Part shown: in pieces, positions 54,989-64,000 of the stretch
Numbering within the stretch: the stretch's first letter is position 1
How the letters are laid out: the number at the start of each line of letters is the position of its first letter
DNA from: Marinobacter sp. JH2
GTDB taxonomy: Bacteria; Pseudomonadota; Gammaproteobacteria; Pseudomonadales; Oleiphilaceae
Length of the DNA stretch: 64,000 nt
Assembly (NCBI RefSeq): GCF_004353225.1
Contig: NZ_CP037934.1
Location: forward strand, 2,170,001-2,234,000
Reading direction: 5' to 3'
Position numbers and translations under genes: made by a program
Notes under the pieces: generated by a model
What the model was told of the DNA's origin: nothing
Databases searched by the model: none
The model's input: only the letters and a program-made list of their open reading frames with translations

Positions 54989-56341
54989 TCAATCTTTGAA
55001 TTCAGCCTTATCCAGACCGTGTTTTTTCATCTTGTCGTACAGCGTTTTTCGGGCAATGCCGAGCGTCACCATAGTGTCTTTAATACTGCCCTGACATACA
55101 TTGAGCGCACTCACGATAGCCGCCCGCTCAAACCCGTCCATCATTTCGGACAGCGTTTGCCTACCCGCTAAATGTCGGGTATCTGCACTGTCGCTATCCT
55201 CTAACGCAGCAGGCCCCAACAGCACGTAACGCTCCGCCAGATTTCGAAGCTCCCGAACGTTGCCGGGCCAAGAGTGTTGCATTAACCGCGCAGCCTGGCG
55301 CGCGTCCAACGGCACACTCTCGCGGTCGTAACGAGCGGCGGCAATCAATGCGAAGTGATGAAACAATGTGGGAATGTCGTCTTTCCGCTCCCGCAGCGGC
55401 GGAATATCCACTTTCACTACGTTCAAGCGGTAATACAGGTCTGGCCGAAACTCGCCGTCATCACACAGCTTTTTCAGGTCAGCTTTAGTGGCCGCGATGA
55501 TCCGAACATCCACATCCAGCACCTGATTACTTCCCAGACGCTCCACCTTCTGTTCTTCCAGCACGCGCAGCAGTTTGACCTGTAGCGGCATGGGCATGCT
55601 TTCCACTTCATCCAAAAACAAGGTGCCCTGGTGCGCGTATTCCACTTTACCGATACGACGCTTATCCGCTCCGGTAAAGGCTCCGACTTCGTGCCCGAAC
55701 AGCTCACTCTCGATCAGGTTTTCCGGCACCGCACCGCAGTTGATCGCAACGAAGTTGTGTGCGCTACGCGGGCTACTCTCATGAATGTAACGGGCCAGCG
55801 CATCCTTACCGGAGCCTGTTTCGCCGTGCAGCAAAATATTTGCCGAGATATCAAGAACCGGCTCCACCGTAGCCATCACCCGCTGCATGGTGGGGGAATC
55901 CCCCAATATTCTAGGCCCCGGCTTAGCCAGTTGTCGCAATTGCGCTTTCAGCCGGCGGTTCTCCAGCGCCAGATTCCGTTTCTCCAGCGCGTGTTTCAGA
56001 AGCTCGATCAGCTCCTCGTGATCAAACGGCTTCTCGATGAAATCATAGGCCCCCTGCTGCATGGCCGACACCGCGGTGCTGATATCGCCCTGCCCGGTCA
56101 GCAGAATCACCGGAATGTCTTCATCGATGGTGCGCACGGCCTGCAGCAATTCCAAACCGTTCATGCCGGGCATGTTGTAGTCACTCAGCACAATGCCTTC
56201 GTATTCCGGCCCCACACTTTTGAGCGCCGACTCTCCATCGGAAAAACAGGCTACCGACATGTCTTCCAGCGCCAGCGTCTGCTCCATCACCATCCGAATA
56301 TCGGGATCATCATCCACAAAGATCACTACCGGTGCAGTCAT
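54989..56341 (-). CDS. Sigma-54-dependent response regulator, DctD-like
   Basis: A 450-residue NtrC-family activator. The receiver has FVDDDPDIR and the phosphoacceptor Asp in VLSDYNMPGMNG. The AAA+ domain shows Walker A GETGSGKD and the sigma-54 contact GAFTGA. The Fis-type C-terminal helix is CQGSIKDTMVTLGIARKTLYDKMKK. Its ATG overlaps the kinase stop (ATGA). Last gene of the TRAP operon. The sigma-54-type promoter upstream of the transporter is its likely target. Confidence 0.92.
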   Translation of the reverse strand: MTAPVVIFVDDDPDIRMVMEQTLALEDMSVACFSDGESALKSVGPEYEGIVLSDYNMPGMNGLELLQAVRTIDEDIPVILLTGQGDISTAVSAMQQGAYDFIEKPFDHEELIELLKHALEKRNLALENRRLKAQLRQLAKPGPRILGDSPTMQRVMATVEPVLDISANILLHGETGSGKDALARYIHESSPRSAHNFVAINCGAVPENLIESELFGHEVGAFTGADKRRIGKVEYAHQGTLFLDEVESMPMPLQVKLLRVLEEQKVERLGSNQVLDVDVRIIAATKADLKKLCDDGEFRPDLYYRLNVVKVDIPPLRERKDDIPTLFHHFALIAAARYDRESVPLDARQAARLMQHSWPGNVRELRNLAERYVLLGPAALEDSDSADTRHLAGRQTLSEMMDGFERAAIVSALNVCQGSIKDTMVTLGIARKTLYDKMKKHGLDKAEFKD

Positions 56342-58152
56342 TCTTCTGCCCTACGCTGTTTCAGTTTCAGAACAAACTCGGCACCCGGGCCATCCATCCG
56401 GTTCTGGCCCGACAAACTGCCGCCGAGAGACTCTACAATTTGCTTCGAAATCGATAACCCCAAACCCAACCCCTGCTTCACCGATCGGGTTGTGAAGAAC
56501 GGCTCGAATACTTGCTCCGTGTTCCGAGGCAAACCGTGACCGTTATCGCGCACCACGCAGCGCCAATAGTCACCCTCTGCAAGTATTTCCACCTGAATTT
56601 CCGGCTCTGTCCGTCCTTCCACGGCCTGAACGGCGTTGGCCATCAGATTCACCATCACCTGCTCAACCCGAATCAAGTCGCCGTGGCACACCGTGGGAGC
56701 ATCCGGGCGAAGCCAGCGAATATTAATGCCGTCACTGCTGCTCTGCGCCGTTATGATCTTCAATGCCGCATCGACCGGTAACCGCAGGTCCACCAACGAG
56801 GGCGGCCCCTCGGATTTGCGCGCAAACACTTTGAACTGGCGAATCAGCTCCGCCATTTTGTCGCACAAGGTCACGATTTCCTGCAGATTGGCATCGACCA
56901 TGTCCCCTGCGCCGCGCTCCAGGAACTTTCGACTGTTACGGGCATAGGCCTGAATCGCCGTTAACGGCTGATTGATCTCATGGTTCAAGCCCGCTGACAT
57001 TTGCCCAAGCACTGCAAGCTTGGCGGCCTGAATCAGTTCTTGCTGGGTTTCACGCAGCTCCGTTTGGGCGCTTTCCCGCTCCTGGATTTCCGCCAGCAAT
57101 TGATCGTTCGAGCGTTTTAGATCCACGGTGCGCTGGGCAACCCTGCGCTCCAGTTGCTCGCCACGGGCCGCCAGTTCCCGCTCGCGTCTTTGCCGTTCGC
57201 GCAAGTACAGCCAAGTCAGGAAACCAGCAAGAAAGATCGCGGTACCACCCACCAGAAAGCCAATCCGATTCCAAAATACCGAGCGCGTGTCTGCGATGAC
57301 CACCAGCCGCCAATCCAACCGCGGTAACCCGGCATTCAGCGCCAGATAGCTTTGCTCAGAGTTGCTGTCTTTTATTCGCATACGGGCTGCCTGCTCCGAC
57401 AACACCCACGGACCATCCTGCAAACGAAAATCAACCGGTGTCAGGTCACGCTGGGGGTAGCGCTGACGAATTTTGGAATTTCCGGCGGCATCGCCTGTTG
57501 GTGAAAAATCCCGGTACAGCCATTTTCGATTACTGGCCAGAAAGCTGATGCCGTCGCCATCCAACACCACCATTTCTGCTTGCCGTTGAATATCCGGGCG
57601 CTGCCAGTGGGATTCCAGCTCATGCACCAACACTTTGACGGCAACCACGCCCAGCACCTCACCCCGCGCCCCCCGGACCGGGTGGGAAAAGTATAGGCCG
57701 CGCTCAAGCGACATGGTTCCCAAAGCAAAATACACCACCGATCCGCCAGTATTCAGCGCATCGTAAAAGTATGGCCGGTATGAATAATTGCTCCCCACAA
57801 AGCTGTCGGGCTGGCCAAAGTTGTTCGCGGCAATCGCGAGACCGGTCAAATCCATCAGGTAGATGTCTGAGCCGCCCACGATTGTGGCCATGCGCTGCAT
57901 TTGCTCATTGGCTTTGAGCAAGGTGATAGGGTCATCAGGGCGCTTGAGGGCTTCTGCCAATAAAGGATGTTCCGCGATCAACTCGGGAACGGGGATATAA
58001 CGATTCAGTTCGTTGGCAACCAACTGCCGGTAACGGAAGGCTTCCTGAACACTGTCGCTCTCAAGCTGACGGTATCCAAACCAACCGCCGAGCACCCAAG
58101 AGGCCAACAAGGTGGCACTCAGAACGACAACAACACTGATCCGATAAAGCAT
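56338..58152 (-). CDS. Sensor histidine kinase, DctB-like
   Basis: A membrane kinase of about 604 residues (start MLYRISVVVVL). Helix one is near the start and helix two near residues 285-305, flanking a dCache-type periplasmic sensor (LTGLAIAANNF, YRPYFYDAL). The H-box is GQMSAGLNHEINQPLTAIQAYARN, N-box VMVNLMANAVQAV and G-boxes DNGHGLP and GLGLGLSIS. The NHEINQPL form is typical of DctB. It could sense the same ligand that the TRAP system imports. Confidence 0.9.
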   Translation of the reverse strand: MLYRISVVVVLSATLLASWVLGGWFGYRQLESDSVQEAFRYRQLVANELNRYIPVPELIAEHPLLAEALKRPDDPITLLKANEQMQRMATIVGGSDIYLMDLTGLAIAANNFGQPDSFVGSNYSYRPYFYDALNTGGSVVYFALGTMSLERGLYFSHPVRGARGEVLGVVAVKVLVHELESHWQRPDIQRQAEMVVLDGDGISFLASNRKWLYRDFSPTGDAAGNSKIRQRYPQRDLTPVDFRLQDGPWVLSEQAARMRIKDSNSEQSYLALNAGLPRLDWRLVVIADTRSVFWNRIGFLVGGTAIFLAGFLTWLYLRERQRRERELAARGEQLERRVAQRTVDLKRSNDQLLAEIQERESAQTELRETQQELIQAAKLAVLGQMSAGLNHEINQPLTAIQAYARNSRKFLERGAGDMVDANLQEIVTLCDKMAELIRQFKVFARKSEGPPSLVDLRLPVDAALKIITAQSSSDGINIRWLRPDAPTVCHGDLIRVEQVMVNLMANAVQAVEGRTEPEIQVEILAEGDYWRCVVRDNGHGLPRNTEQVFEPFFTTRSVKQGLGLGLSISKQIVESLGGSLSGQNRMDGPGAEFVLKLKQRRAEE

Positions 58153-58246
58153 GGGGGCGGGTTCCGGAAAAGCCTCTAGACTAACGTCCGGAACCCGGCA
58201 GGACAACCGGCTGCCATGCCAGTTGCCCTGCTTTGCCTTAATCACG

Positions 58247-60442
58247 TCAGGCCGTGGCCAGTCCTGGCGTACGCTTACGCTGAATCAGGAAGGCAATAAC
58301 TGCCAGCCCAATACCCGCCAAGTCGGTCCACATACCGCCTTCGATGGTCAGCAAAGCGGCCGCAACCAACAGCAAGCGCACCAAAACCGGGGCCGCGGAT
58401 TTAGCGAACCAGCCCAGCACACCGGCAGACAACAGGTACACACCGAAGATGGCGGTAATCAGTGCCCGGGCAATCTCTACCCACTCAGCTTCCATCAACA
58501 GCGCACCGTTGTAGAAGAACATGAAAGGCACGATGAACGCCGCGATACCGATACGGAACGACGCCACCGAGGTCGACATGGCATTGGCACCGGAAATACC
58601 CGCAGCCGCGTAGGAAGCCAACGCAACCGGCGGTGTAATGGCAGATACCACGGCAAAGTAGAACACGAAGAAGTGTGCCGTCAGCGGCTCAATACCCAGC
58701 TGCACCAAGCCCGGAGCCACCACAGAGGCTGCTACCGCATAAGCCGCTGTGGTTGGCATGCCCATACCCAGCAAAATGGAGATGAACATCGCAAACACCA
58801 GCGCCAGCAGATTGCTGTGAGCTGCCACATCCAGCAACAACACCGAGAAGCGCGCGCCCACACCGGTCAGTGAGATAACACCCACAATAATACCGGCGGC
58901 CGCACACACCACGATGATCTGGATAGACATGTAAGCCGCGATTTCAAAAGCCCGCAAAATCGACCGGATACCCATTTTATTGGGCGAAATCCAACTCACA
59001 ACCGCGGCCGATACCGTCGCCAAGGTACCGGCACGAATCACCGAATAGCCCTGAAACAACGCGACAATTAAGATAATGATGGGTGCGAACAAATACACCT
59101 GACGCGCCAGAACCTTCAGGTTCGGTAGCTCATCGCTGCGCATACCGCGCATGCCCAGCTTCTTGGCTTCAAAATCGACCATGAAGAACACAGACGCGAA
59201 ATACAGAATCGCTGGAATAATCGCTGCAATGGCAATGTCGGTATAAGGAATACCGGTAATTTCCGCCATGATAAAGGCGCCAGCACCCATAATCGGCGGC
59301 ATGATCTGCCCACCGGTAGACGCAGCCGCTTCAACCGCACCCGCAGATTCTTTGCTGTAACCCACACGCTTCATCAACGGAATGGTCAGCGAACCGGTTG
59401 ATACAACGTTACCGGCACTGGTGCCGTTGATCATCCCCATCAGACCAGAGGCAAAAATTGCCACCTTAGCAGGACCACCACGGGAACGGCCCGCAGCTGC
59501 AAACGCAAAATTCACAAAGTAGTCACCCACTTTAGAAGCCTGCAGGAACGCAGCAAAAATGATGAACAGAATAATGTAGGTGGAAGACACCGCGGTGGTC
59601 GGCCCCAAGATGCCTGCGTCGGTGTACACCTGGCTAAAGAAACGCTGAACCGACAATCCCGGATAGCCCAGAAATCCCGGCAGATAAGGACCTACAAACA
59701 CGTAAGCAAGAAACACCAGCCCGATCACTACCAGAGCCATGCCCGCTACTCGGCGAGTCAACTCCATGATCAAGGCAGTACCCGCGACGGCCGCGAAAGA
59801 AATGCCCACTGGCGCAAATGCCGTGCCCGTGGTCATGCGCATAGAGGTGTTAAACACCACCAGCAAATAGGCGGCAACCGTAATCGAGCACACCACCAAC
59901 ACCAGATCCGGCACACTGAAACGAGCGCGATCACGCTGGTGAAACCAGCTCATCACAGTACCGATGCCCGTGGCTGCCAACAAAGGCCAACCAAAGTGCC
60001 AGGTTTCCAGTTCAGCGGGCACCCGAAACGCGCCAGCCTTCAACTGCAAATCAAAAGAATAGGTTTGGTACAACGCGTAAAAGGCTGGAATCAAAGCCAC
60101 CGCGCTGATCCACGATGTCCACCTATGCCGAGCAGCGCCTTCTTCGGAGGAAACAAAGCGAGCACCCGCAAACAAGATAAAACCCAACACCAGAGCGCCG
60201 GCGACGTGCACAATCCGGAACGACCAGGTTTCCATGGGCGCTACGTTCAACGTGTACAAATGGAACACGGAATAAGCAACGGCCAGCATGATCACGAACT
60301 TTAACAGCAGCCCGGTAAACATGCGCCGGTTAGCCTCTACAGGCTCTTCGTCAACATCGTGCGCGAGCAGGTGATCTTCGTTAATCGTCAGGTTTTCAGC
60401 CAACGGCTTCTCGCCATCAGCGGGAAAATGTTCTTTGGTCAT
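58247..60442 (-). CDS. TRAP transporter permease, 4TM/12TM fusion (TAXI type)
   Basis: A 731-residue fused small and large TRAP permease with about 16 helices. The DctM-type part includes GLMGMINGTSAGNVVSTGSLTIPLMKRVGY and MGMPTTAAYAVAASV. Fused permeases of this kind work with TAXI-class binding proteins, as encoded just upstream. Drives sodium- or proton-coupled uptake. An 83-base gap containing a hairpin separates it from the binding-protein gene. Confidence 0.93.
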   Translation of the reverse strand: MTKEHFPADGEKPLAENLTINEDHLLAHDVDEEPVEANRRMFTGLLLKFVIMLAVAYSVFHLYTLNVAPMETWSFRIVHVAGALVLGFILFAGARFVSSEEGAARHRWTSWISAVALIPAFYALYQTYSFDLQLKAGAFRVPAELETWHFGWPLLAATGIGTVMSWFHQRDRARFSVPDLVLVVCSITVAAYLLVVFNTSMRMTTGTAFAPVGISFAAVAGTALIMELTRRVAGMALVVIGLVFLAYVFVGPYLPGFLGYPGLSVQRFFSQVYTDAGILGPTTAVSSTYIILFIIFAAFLQASKVGDYFVNFAFAAAGRSRGGPAKVAIFASGLMGMINGTSAGNVVSTGSLTIPLMKRVGYSKESAGAVEAAASTGGQIMPPIMGAGAFIMAEITGIPYTDIAIAAIIPAILYFASVFFMVDFEAKKLGMRGMRSDELPNLKVLARQVYLFAPIIILIVALFQGYSVIRAGTLATVSAAVVSWISPNKMGIRSILRAFEIAAYMSIQIIVVCAAAGIIVGVISLTGVGARFSVLLLDVAAHSNLLALVFAMFISILLGMGMPTTAAYAVAASVVAPGLVQLGIEPLTAHFFVFYFAVVSAITPPVALASYAAAGISGANAMSTSVASFRIGIAAFIVPFMFFYNGALLMEAEWVEIARALITAIFGVYLLSAGVLGWFAKSAAPVLVRLLLVAAALLTIEGGMWTDLAGIGLAVIAFLIQRKRTPGLATA

Positions 60443-60485
60443 GATTGGTCCTGCCTATAAGAAGGCGTCTTTTCAGAAACAACCA

Positions 60486-60516
60486 AGCCCCGGAGGCGAT
60501 AACACGCCCCGGGGCT
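60486..60516 (-). repeat. Hairpin between binding protein and permease genes
   Basis: On the minus strand AGCCCCGGGGCG pairs with CGCCTCCGGGGCT, a 12-bp stem with one bulge, right after the binding-protein stop. No T-run follows. It probably protects the upstream message and lowers permease output. Confidence 0.5.
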
Positions 60517-60525
60517 CAAGCCAGA

Positions 60526-61503
60526 TTACTTGATCGCGTCGGCTTCGATGGTGTAACCGTTTTCGTTAAACCAACGGGCAGCACCCGGGTGCCATGGCAG
60601 CACCGTGTTTTTACTGTAGTTTTCTGGAACAGAGAAACGTGCTGCCTTGTGGATAGACACCATCTTCTCGTTGTTTTCCATGGTCAGCTTGGTGATTTCA
60701 TACACAAAGCTTTCCGGCATGTCGCAGTTCACCATGGCGAAGTTCCACATAGACACTACGCGGGAAGGCTCGTCCAGAGACTGGTATGTGCTGGCTGGAA
60801 TCACAAACTCTGAAACCGGGAACTGATCAACGATCTTCTTGGCTTCTTCATCGTTCATACCAATGATGTTTACATCGGTCTGAACTTCCAGCTGGCTAAC
60901 CGCAGGGATCGGAATGCCTGCGGCAAACGCAACCACATCAATCAGGCCGTCCTGCAACTGGCCACCCAAATCCGACCAGCTACCGTTACGGCGCTTAAAG
61001 TTAACCCCCAGGGCTTCCATCATGCGCGGGAAGTAAGTGTCAGACGTGGAGCCGGCCGGGCCGAAACCGATGGTCGCACCGTCAGGAATGTCAGAAATGG
61101 ATTCGATACCGGTGCTGCTCAGCGCCGTGATAGAGAACGGTGTCTCGTACATCGGGAACATGGCGCAAACATTGTCCATCTTCATGCCCGGTGCCAGAGG
61201 GCTTTCGCCGTCGCGGGATTCACGAGCCGGGCCCATGGTAGTCAAGCCGAATTTCAGGTCACCGGTATGGACCAGCGCCATGTTTTGCACGGGGCCACCT
61301 GTGATCTCAGCACCACCAGACACACCCAGGTTTTCCGCAACAAAATTTGCCCACCCAGAACCGTAGGCAAAGTAGGTGCCGCCTTGGCTTGCAGTGCCGA
61401 CAGTGAAACTGTCCGGCCAGCCGGCACGGTCTTGGGCAACAGCCGGTGTTGCAGCGAATACAGATGAGGCGAACGCTGCCGCCACGATGGTCTGAAGATT
61501 CAT
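60526..61503 (-). CDS. TAXI-family TRAP transporter solute-binding protein
   Basis: A 325-residue periplasmic binding protein with a signal peptide (LQTIVAAAFASSVFAATPAVAQ). FTVGTASQGGTYFAYGSGWANF and FGPAGSTSDTYFPRMMEALG mark the TAXI class. Known TAXI ligands include glutamate-like and aromatic acids, but specificity cannot be read here. ATG 61503 has GGGAG upstream. First gene of the operon, behind a sigma-54-type promoter. Confidence 0.92.
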   Translation of the reverse strand: MNLQTIVAAAFASSVFAATPAVAQDRAGWPDSFTVGTASQGGTYFAYGSGWANFVAENLGVSGGAEITGGPVQNMALVHTGDLKFGLTTMGPARESRDGESPLAPGMKMDNVCAMFPMYETPFSITALSSTGIESISDIPDGATIGFGPAGSTSDTYFPRMMEALGVNFKRRNGSWSDLGGQLQDGLIDVVAFAAGIPIPAVSQLEVQTDVNIIGMNDEEAKKIVDQFPVSEFVIPASTYQSLDEPSRVVSMWNFAMVNCDMPESFVYEITKLTMENNEKMVSIHKAARFSVPENYSKNTVLPWHPGAARWFNENGYTIEADAIK

Positions 61504-61575
61504 AAAAAAAGCTCCCGATGCGTTTTGTTAGTTCGGTGCAGACGAGGCCGACGTCGACCTCCTGAAACAAGTATC

Positions 61576-61591
61576 AGCAAACCTCGGACCA
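61576..61591 (-). promoter_or_regulatory. Sigma-54 (-24/-12) promoter of the TAXI-TRAP operon
   Basis: The minus strand reads TGGTCCGAGGTTTGCT, matching TGGYRYRN4TTGCW at all but one fixed position, with GG and GC separated by 10 bases. Transcription would begin near 61564, about 60 bases before the binding-protein ATG. Confidence 0.75.
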
Positions 61592-61654
61592 CAAAACAAA
61601 AACCAATAAAAAACAACGATCTAAAAACCAAAACTGAAAACAAAACGCCGAAAA

Positions 61655-61700
61655 TGGGTAGAAACCCACACACCCTCACAGACATTTGGGTCGAAACCCA
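61655..61700 (-). promoter_or_regulatory. Twin dyads, probable enhancer for the DctD-like activator
   Basis: TGGGTAGAAACCCA (61655-61668) and TGGGTCGAAACCCA (61687-61700) differ at one base and lie 32 bp apart, about three helical turns. They are some 90-135 bases upstream of the predicted start, the usual place for an NtrC-family upstream activating sequence. Confidence 0.6.
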
Positions 61701-61861
61701 CCAACAGCACGGTTATCGCCGCCTTCGACCACATTCATTCGCCGTCTAAACAATTAAAAGCCTCAAAAACCACCTTGCAGGCCACAGATAGCCCCAAACA
61801 TGACTAAAACCGTATTGCTTGGACGATTTGATATTTAGTCTTCAAACCATTACGCTTACCA

Positions 61862-61899
61862 AAATTGAACACCCATTCAATAAATTGAACACCCATTCA
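61862..61899 (+). promoter_or_regulatory. BetI-type operator, tandem 18-bp repeat
   Basis: AAATTGAACACCCATTCA is repeated exactly at 61862-61879 and 61882-61899. The junction TTCAATAAATTGAA is a palindrome with six-base arms. It lies 22 bases upstream of betI, where choline-responsive BetI repressors bind. Confidence 0.65.
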
Positions 61900-61920
61900 G
61901 TAAGAGCGGAGCCGGGCCTC

Positions 61921-62517
61921 ATGGCAAGAATCGGAGTAGAAACAATTCGGCGTCAGCAACTGATTGATGCAACCCTCCAGGTGATTGAAGAGCATGGGTT
62001 TCAGGGCGCAACGGTCGGGAAAATCGCCGCGATTGCAGACTTATCGGTGGGCATTGTTAGCCATTATTTCGGCGGCAAGCAGGGGTTGCTCGAAGCCACA
62101 ATGAGGCGTTTGCTGTCTTCACTGCAACAAGACGTGTCGAAACTGATGGCGGACCGGCCCAACACACCCCGAGAGCGGCTGATGGCCATTGTCGATGCCA
62201 ACTTCTCAGGCGTCCAAACCCACGCCCAGTCGTCGAAGACCTGGCTGGCATTCTGGACCCAAGCCATGCACAGCCCGGACCTCATGCGCTTGCAGCGCGT
62301 GAACGAACGCCGCCTGCTCTCCAACCTAATGTTCTATTTACGCCAGCTGATGCCAGAGCCGCAAGTGCGCAGCACCGCTCAGACCATCGCGGCCTTGATT
62401 GACGGCTTCTGGCTTCGAGCGGCCATGAGTGAAGGCCGTATTGAACCCTCACAAGCCGTCACCCTGTGCAAAACCTATATAGACCAAGCCATTCAAGTAA
62501 ATAACGGAGCTTCCTGA
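61921..62517 (+). CDS. betI: Choline-responsive repressor BetI (TetR family)
   Basis: A 198-residue repressor. The HTH is [29 protein letters not shown], with the BetI-type N terminus [18 protein letters not shown]. The C-terminal ligand region matches the family ([25 protein letters not shown]). The ATG at 61921 is preferred over upstream codons that would run through the operator. Its TGA overlaps the betB ATG by one base. Confidence 0.93.
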   Translation: MARIGVETIRRQQLIDATLQVIEEHGFQGATVGKIAAIADLSVGIVSHYFGGKQGLLEATMRRLLSSLQQDVSKLMADRPNTPRERLMAIVDANFSGVQTHAQSSKTWLAFWTQAMHSPDLMRLQRVNERRLLSNLMFYLRQLMPEPQVRSTAQTIAALIDGFWLRAAMSEGRIEPSQAVTLCKTYIDQAIQVNNGAS

Positions 62518-63980
62518 TGACGCTGCCCATTTATCAATCGTTTATTAACGGCCACCCCATGGCCAACCAAAGCGGTGAGCGGTTTGATGTCGTGAACCCG
62601 GCCACAGGCAAAGTGATCTATCAGGTTGAGCAAGCCGACGAGTCGGTCATGAAGGCCGCCGTTGAAAGCGCCCAAAAGGGCTTTAAGGCCTGGTCGGCGA
62701 TGAGTGGTTTGGAGCGAGGCCGCATTTTGAACCGGGCCGCCAGCATTCTGCGCGAACGCAACGACGCGCTTGCGATGATAGAAGTGCTGGATACCGGAAA
62801 ACCCTGGCAGGAAGCCAGCGTTGTTGACGTGGTTACGGGCGCCGATTCAGTAGAGTACTTCGCCGGGCAGGCTTGCAGCATTACCGGCGAAAGTCAGCAC
62901 TTGGGGGCAGATTTCTTCTACACCCGCCGCGAACCACTGGGCATCTGTGCGGGCATCGGTGCATGGAACTATCCACTGCAGATCGCCTGCTGGAAATCCG
63001 CACCGGCGCTGGCCTGCGGCAACAGCATGATTTTCAAGCCGTCAGAAGAAACCCCGCTGGGCGCGATCAAGTTGGCCGAAATCTACATCGAAGCCGGCGT
63101 ACCGGCTGGCGTGTTTAACGTGATTCAAGGCGACTACCGAGTCGGCCAAATGCTGACAACCGAGCCCGCCATCGCCAAAGTTTCTTTCACCGGTGAAGCG
63201 AAAACGGGACGCACCGTGATGGCCGACTCTGCGTCATCATTGAAGTCCGTGACTATGGAGCTGGGCGGCAAATCACCGTTGGTCGTGTTTGAAGATGCCG
63301 ACCTCGAACAAGCTGTGTCTGCCGCCATGCTGGGCAACTTCTACACGCAAGGCGAGGTCTGCACCAACGGCACTCGCGTTTTTGTTCAACGTGCAATCTA
63401 CGACGCCTTTATCGAACAACTGGTGAGACGAACCGAGAACAACATCATCACTGGTGACCCCGAACACCCCGACACCAACTTCGGCTCTCTGATTAGCGCC
63501 AAGCATCGCGACTTGGTGATGAAGTACATCGATAGCGCGAAAGCTGAAGGTGCGCGCTTACTAACCGGCGGTAAAACTCTTCAGCCGGCTGGCTTTGAAG
63601 GTGGCTATTTTGTCGCGCCCACAATATTCGCCGATTGCACCGATGACATGACCATTGTGCGGGAAGAAATCTTCGGACCGGTCATGTCGATCTTGCCATT
63701 TGATACCGAAGAGGAAGTGATCAAGCGCGCCAACGACACCGAGTATGGTCTGGCCGCGGCGGTATTCACCACCGACACCACCCGTGCTCACCGCGTGATT
63801 CATCAGCTGGAAGCCGGCATTTGCTGGATCAACAGCTTTGGCGCCTCCCCTGCCGAAATGCCCGTGGGCGGCTACAAACTCTCTGGGCTGGGCCGCGAGA
63901 ATGGCCGCGAAACCCTCGCACACTACACCCAGACCAAGTCGGTATACGTCGGCATGACCCCGCTTGAGGCTCCGTTCTGA
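62517..63980 (+). CDS. betB: Betaine aldehyde dehydrogenase
   Basis: NAD(P)+-dependent oxidation of betaine aldehyde to glycine betaine, for osmoprotection. [22 protein letters not shown] and FKPSEETP are cofactor segments, the catalytic Glu is in [10 protein letters not shown], and the catalytic Cys in [11 protein letters not shown]. 487 aa. It is translationally coupled to betI. betA is expected to follow, beyond the window. Confidence 0.96.
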   Translation: MTLPIYQSFINGHPMANQSGERFDVVNPATGKVIYQVEQADESVMKAAVESAQKGFKAWSAMSGLERGRILNRAASILRERNDALAMIEVLDTGKPWQEASVVDVVTGADSVEYFAGQACSITGESQHLGADFFYTRREPLGICAGIGAWNYPLQIACWKSAPALACGNSMIFKPSEETPLGAIKLAEIYIEAGVPAGVFNVIQGDYRVGQMLTTEPAIAKVSFTGEAKTGRTVMADSASSLKSVTMELGGKSPLVVFEDADLEQAVSAAMLGNFYTQGEVCTNGTRVFVQRAIYDAFIEQLVRRTENNIITGDPEHPDTNFGSLISAKHRDLVMKYIDSAKAEGARLLTGGKTLQPAGFEGGYFVAPTIFADCTDDMTIVREEIFGPVMSILPFDTEEEVIKRANDTEYGLAAAVFTTDTTRAHRVIHQLEAGICWINSFGASPAEMPVGGYKLSGLGRENGRETLAHYTQTKSVYVGMTPLEAPF

Positions 63981-64000
63981 CACCGCCATTCCCACGAATA

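Larger units (their letters stand above)
61504..61920. other. 417-base divergent regulatory region, no gene
   Basis: The only stretch of over 300 bases without a gene. It contains the sigma-54-type promoter, two upstream dyads and the BetI-type operator listed separately. It is AT-rich around 61590-61650. A 74-codon reading frame at 61525-61749 has no credible ribosome site or family. Confidence 0.7.

Noticed and set aside
61525..61749. A 74-codon open frame in the betI/TRAP intergenic region
   Set aside because: Arg/Lys/Pro/Thr-rich without ribosome site or family, and it runs through the promoter and enhancer dyads.
1..64000. Search by eye for CRISPR arrays, transposases, toxin-antitoxin pairs, restriction and defence genes
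   Set aside because: No regularly spaced repeats, transposase motifs or defence domains were recognised. YgfX is the only protein with a toxin-like label and it is a conserved sdhE neighbour.

Overview
The window is a 64 kb piece of a gammaproteobacterial chromosome. Gene order and protein content fit a marine Marinobacter-like organism related to the pseudomonads (inference). The evidence is the algU-mucA-mucB-mucC-mucD-lepA order with divergent nadB, the xerD-dsbC-hom-thrC-recJ-prfB-lysS order, rpsP-rimM-trmD-rplS beside ffh, minCDE, and a betaine locus with a TAXI-type TRAP transporter. No rRNA, tRNA, CRISPR array, insertion sequence, prophage or plasmid signature was seen. Most of the DNA is vertically inherited core genome.

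Layout. 0-8 kb (minus strand): 5' part of lepA, a CHASE-PAS-GGDEF-EAL c-di-GMP protein, and the envelope-stress operon algU-mucABCD with a candidate self-regulated sigma-E promoter. 8-12.3 kb (plus): nadB, sdhE, ygfX, ygfZ and an HDOD protein. 12.3-25.9 kb (minus): ung, lysS, prfB (with its programmed +1 frameshift), recJ, thrC, hom, dsbC, xerD, rplS, trmD, rimM, rpsP, ffh. 26-33.8 kb (mostly plus): a YpjD-type CcsA-like membrane protein, a CNNM/CorC transporter, a DUF1631 protein followed by a TonB-like protein, grxD (minus), argF and an orphan ABC ATPase. 34-41 kb (minus): an RstBA-like two-component system, a SlyD-like isomerase coupled to a long acetyl-CoA hydrolase/transferase, a small exported protein and an aldo/keto reductase. 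41-50.5 kb: a glycosyltransferase-PAP2 phosphatase pair, dinB with a LexA box, DUF1244 and HopJ-family genes, minCDE, DUF2804, START, CBS and PIN-PhoH genes.

50.5-64 kb is the accessory and regulatory part. An AraC-type regulator diverges from a two-gene unit (KstD-like FAD dehydrogenase and acetolactate-synthase-like TPP enzyme). Two 13-bp direct repeats, 22 bp apart, abut a candidate promoter between them. Next comes an apparent operon on the minus strand: TAXI-TRAP binding protein, fused 4TM/12TM permease, DctB-like kinase and DctD-like sigma-54 activator. Upstream of it lies a good match to a -24/-12 (sigma-54) promoter, with two dyads exactly 32 bp apart further upstream. This forms a self-contained sensing and uptake circuit. 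The window ends with betI-betB behind a tandem-repeat operator.

No wholly new defence or mobile system was recognised. The best leads are the sigma-54/TAXI-TRAP circuit, the AraC-FAD-TPP unit of unknown substrate, a GGDEF-EAL protein that has lost one EAL metal ligand, and a minCDE terminator embedded in the coding end of a convergent gene. All calls come from reading the sequence by eye. No database search was run.
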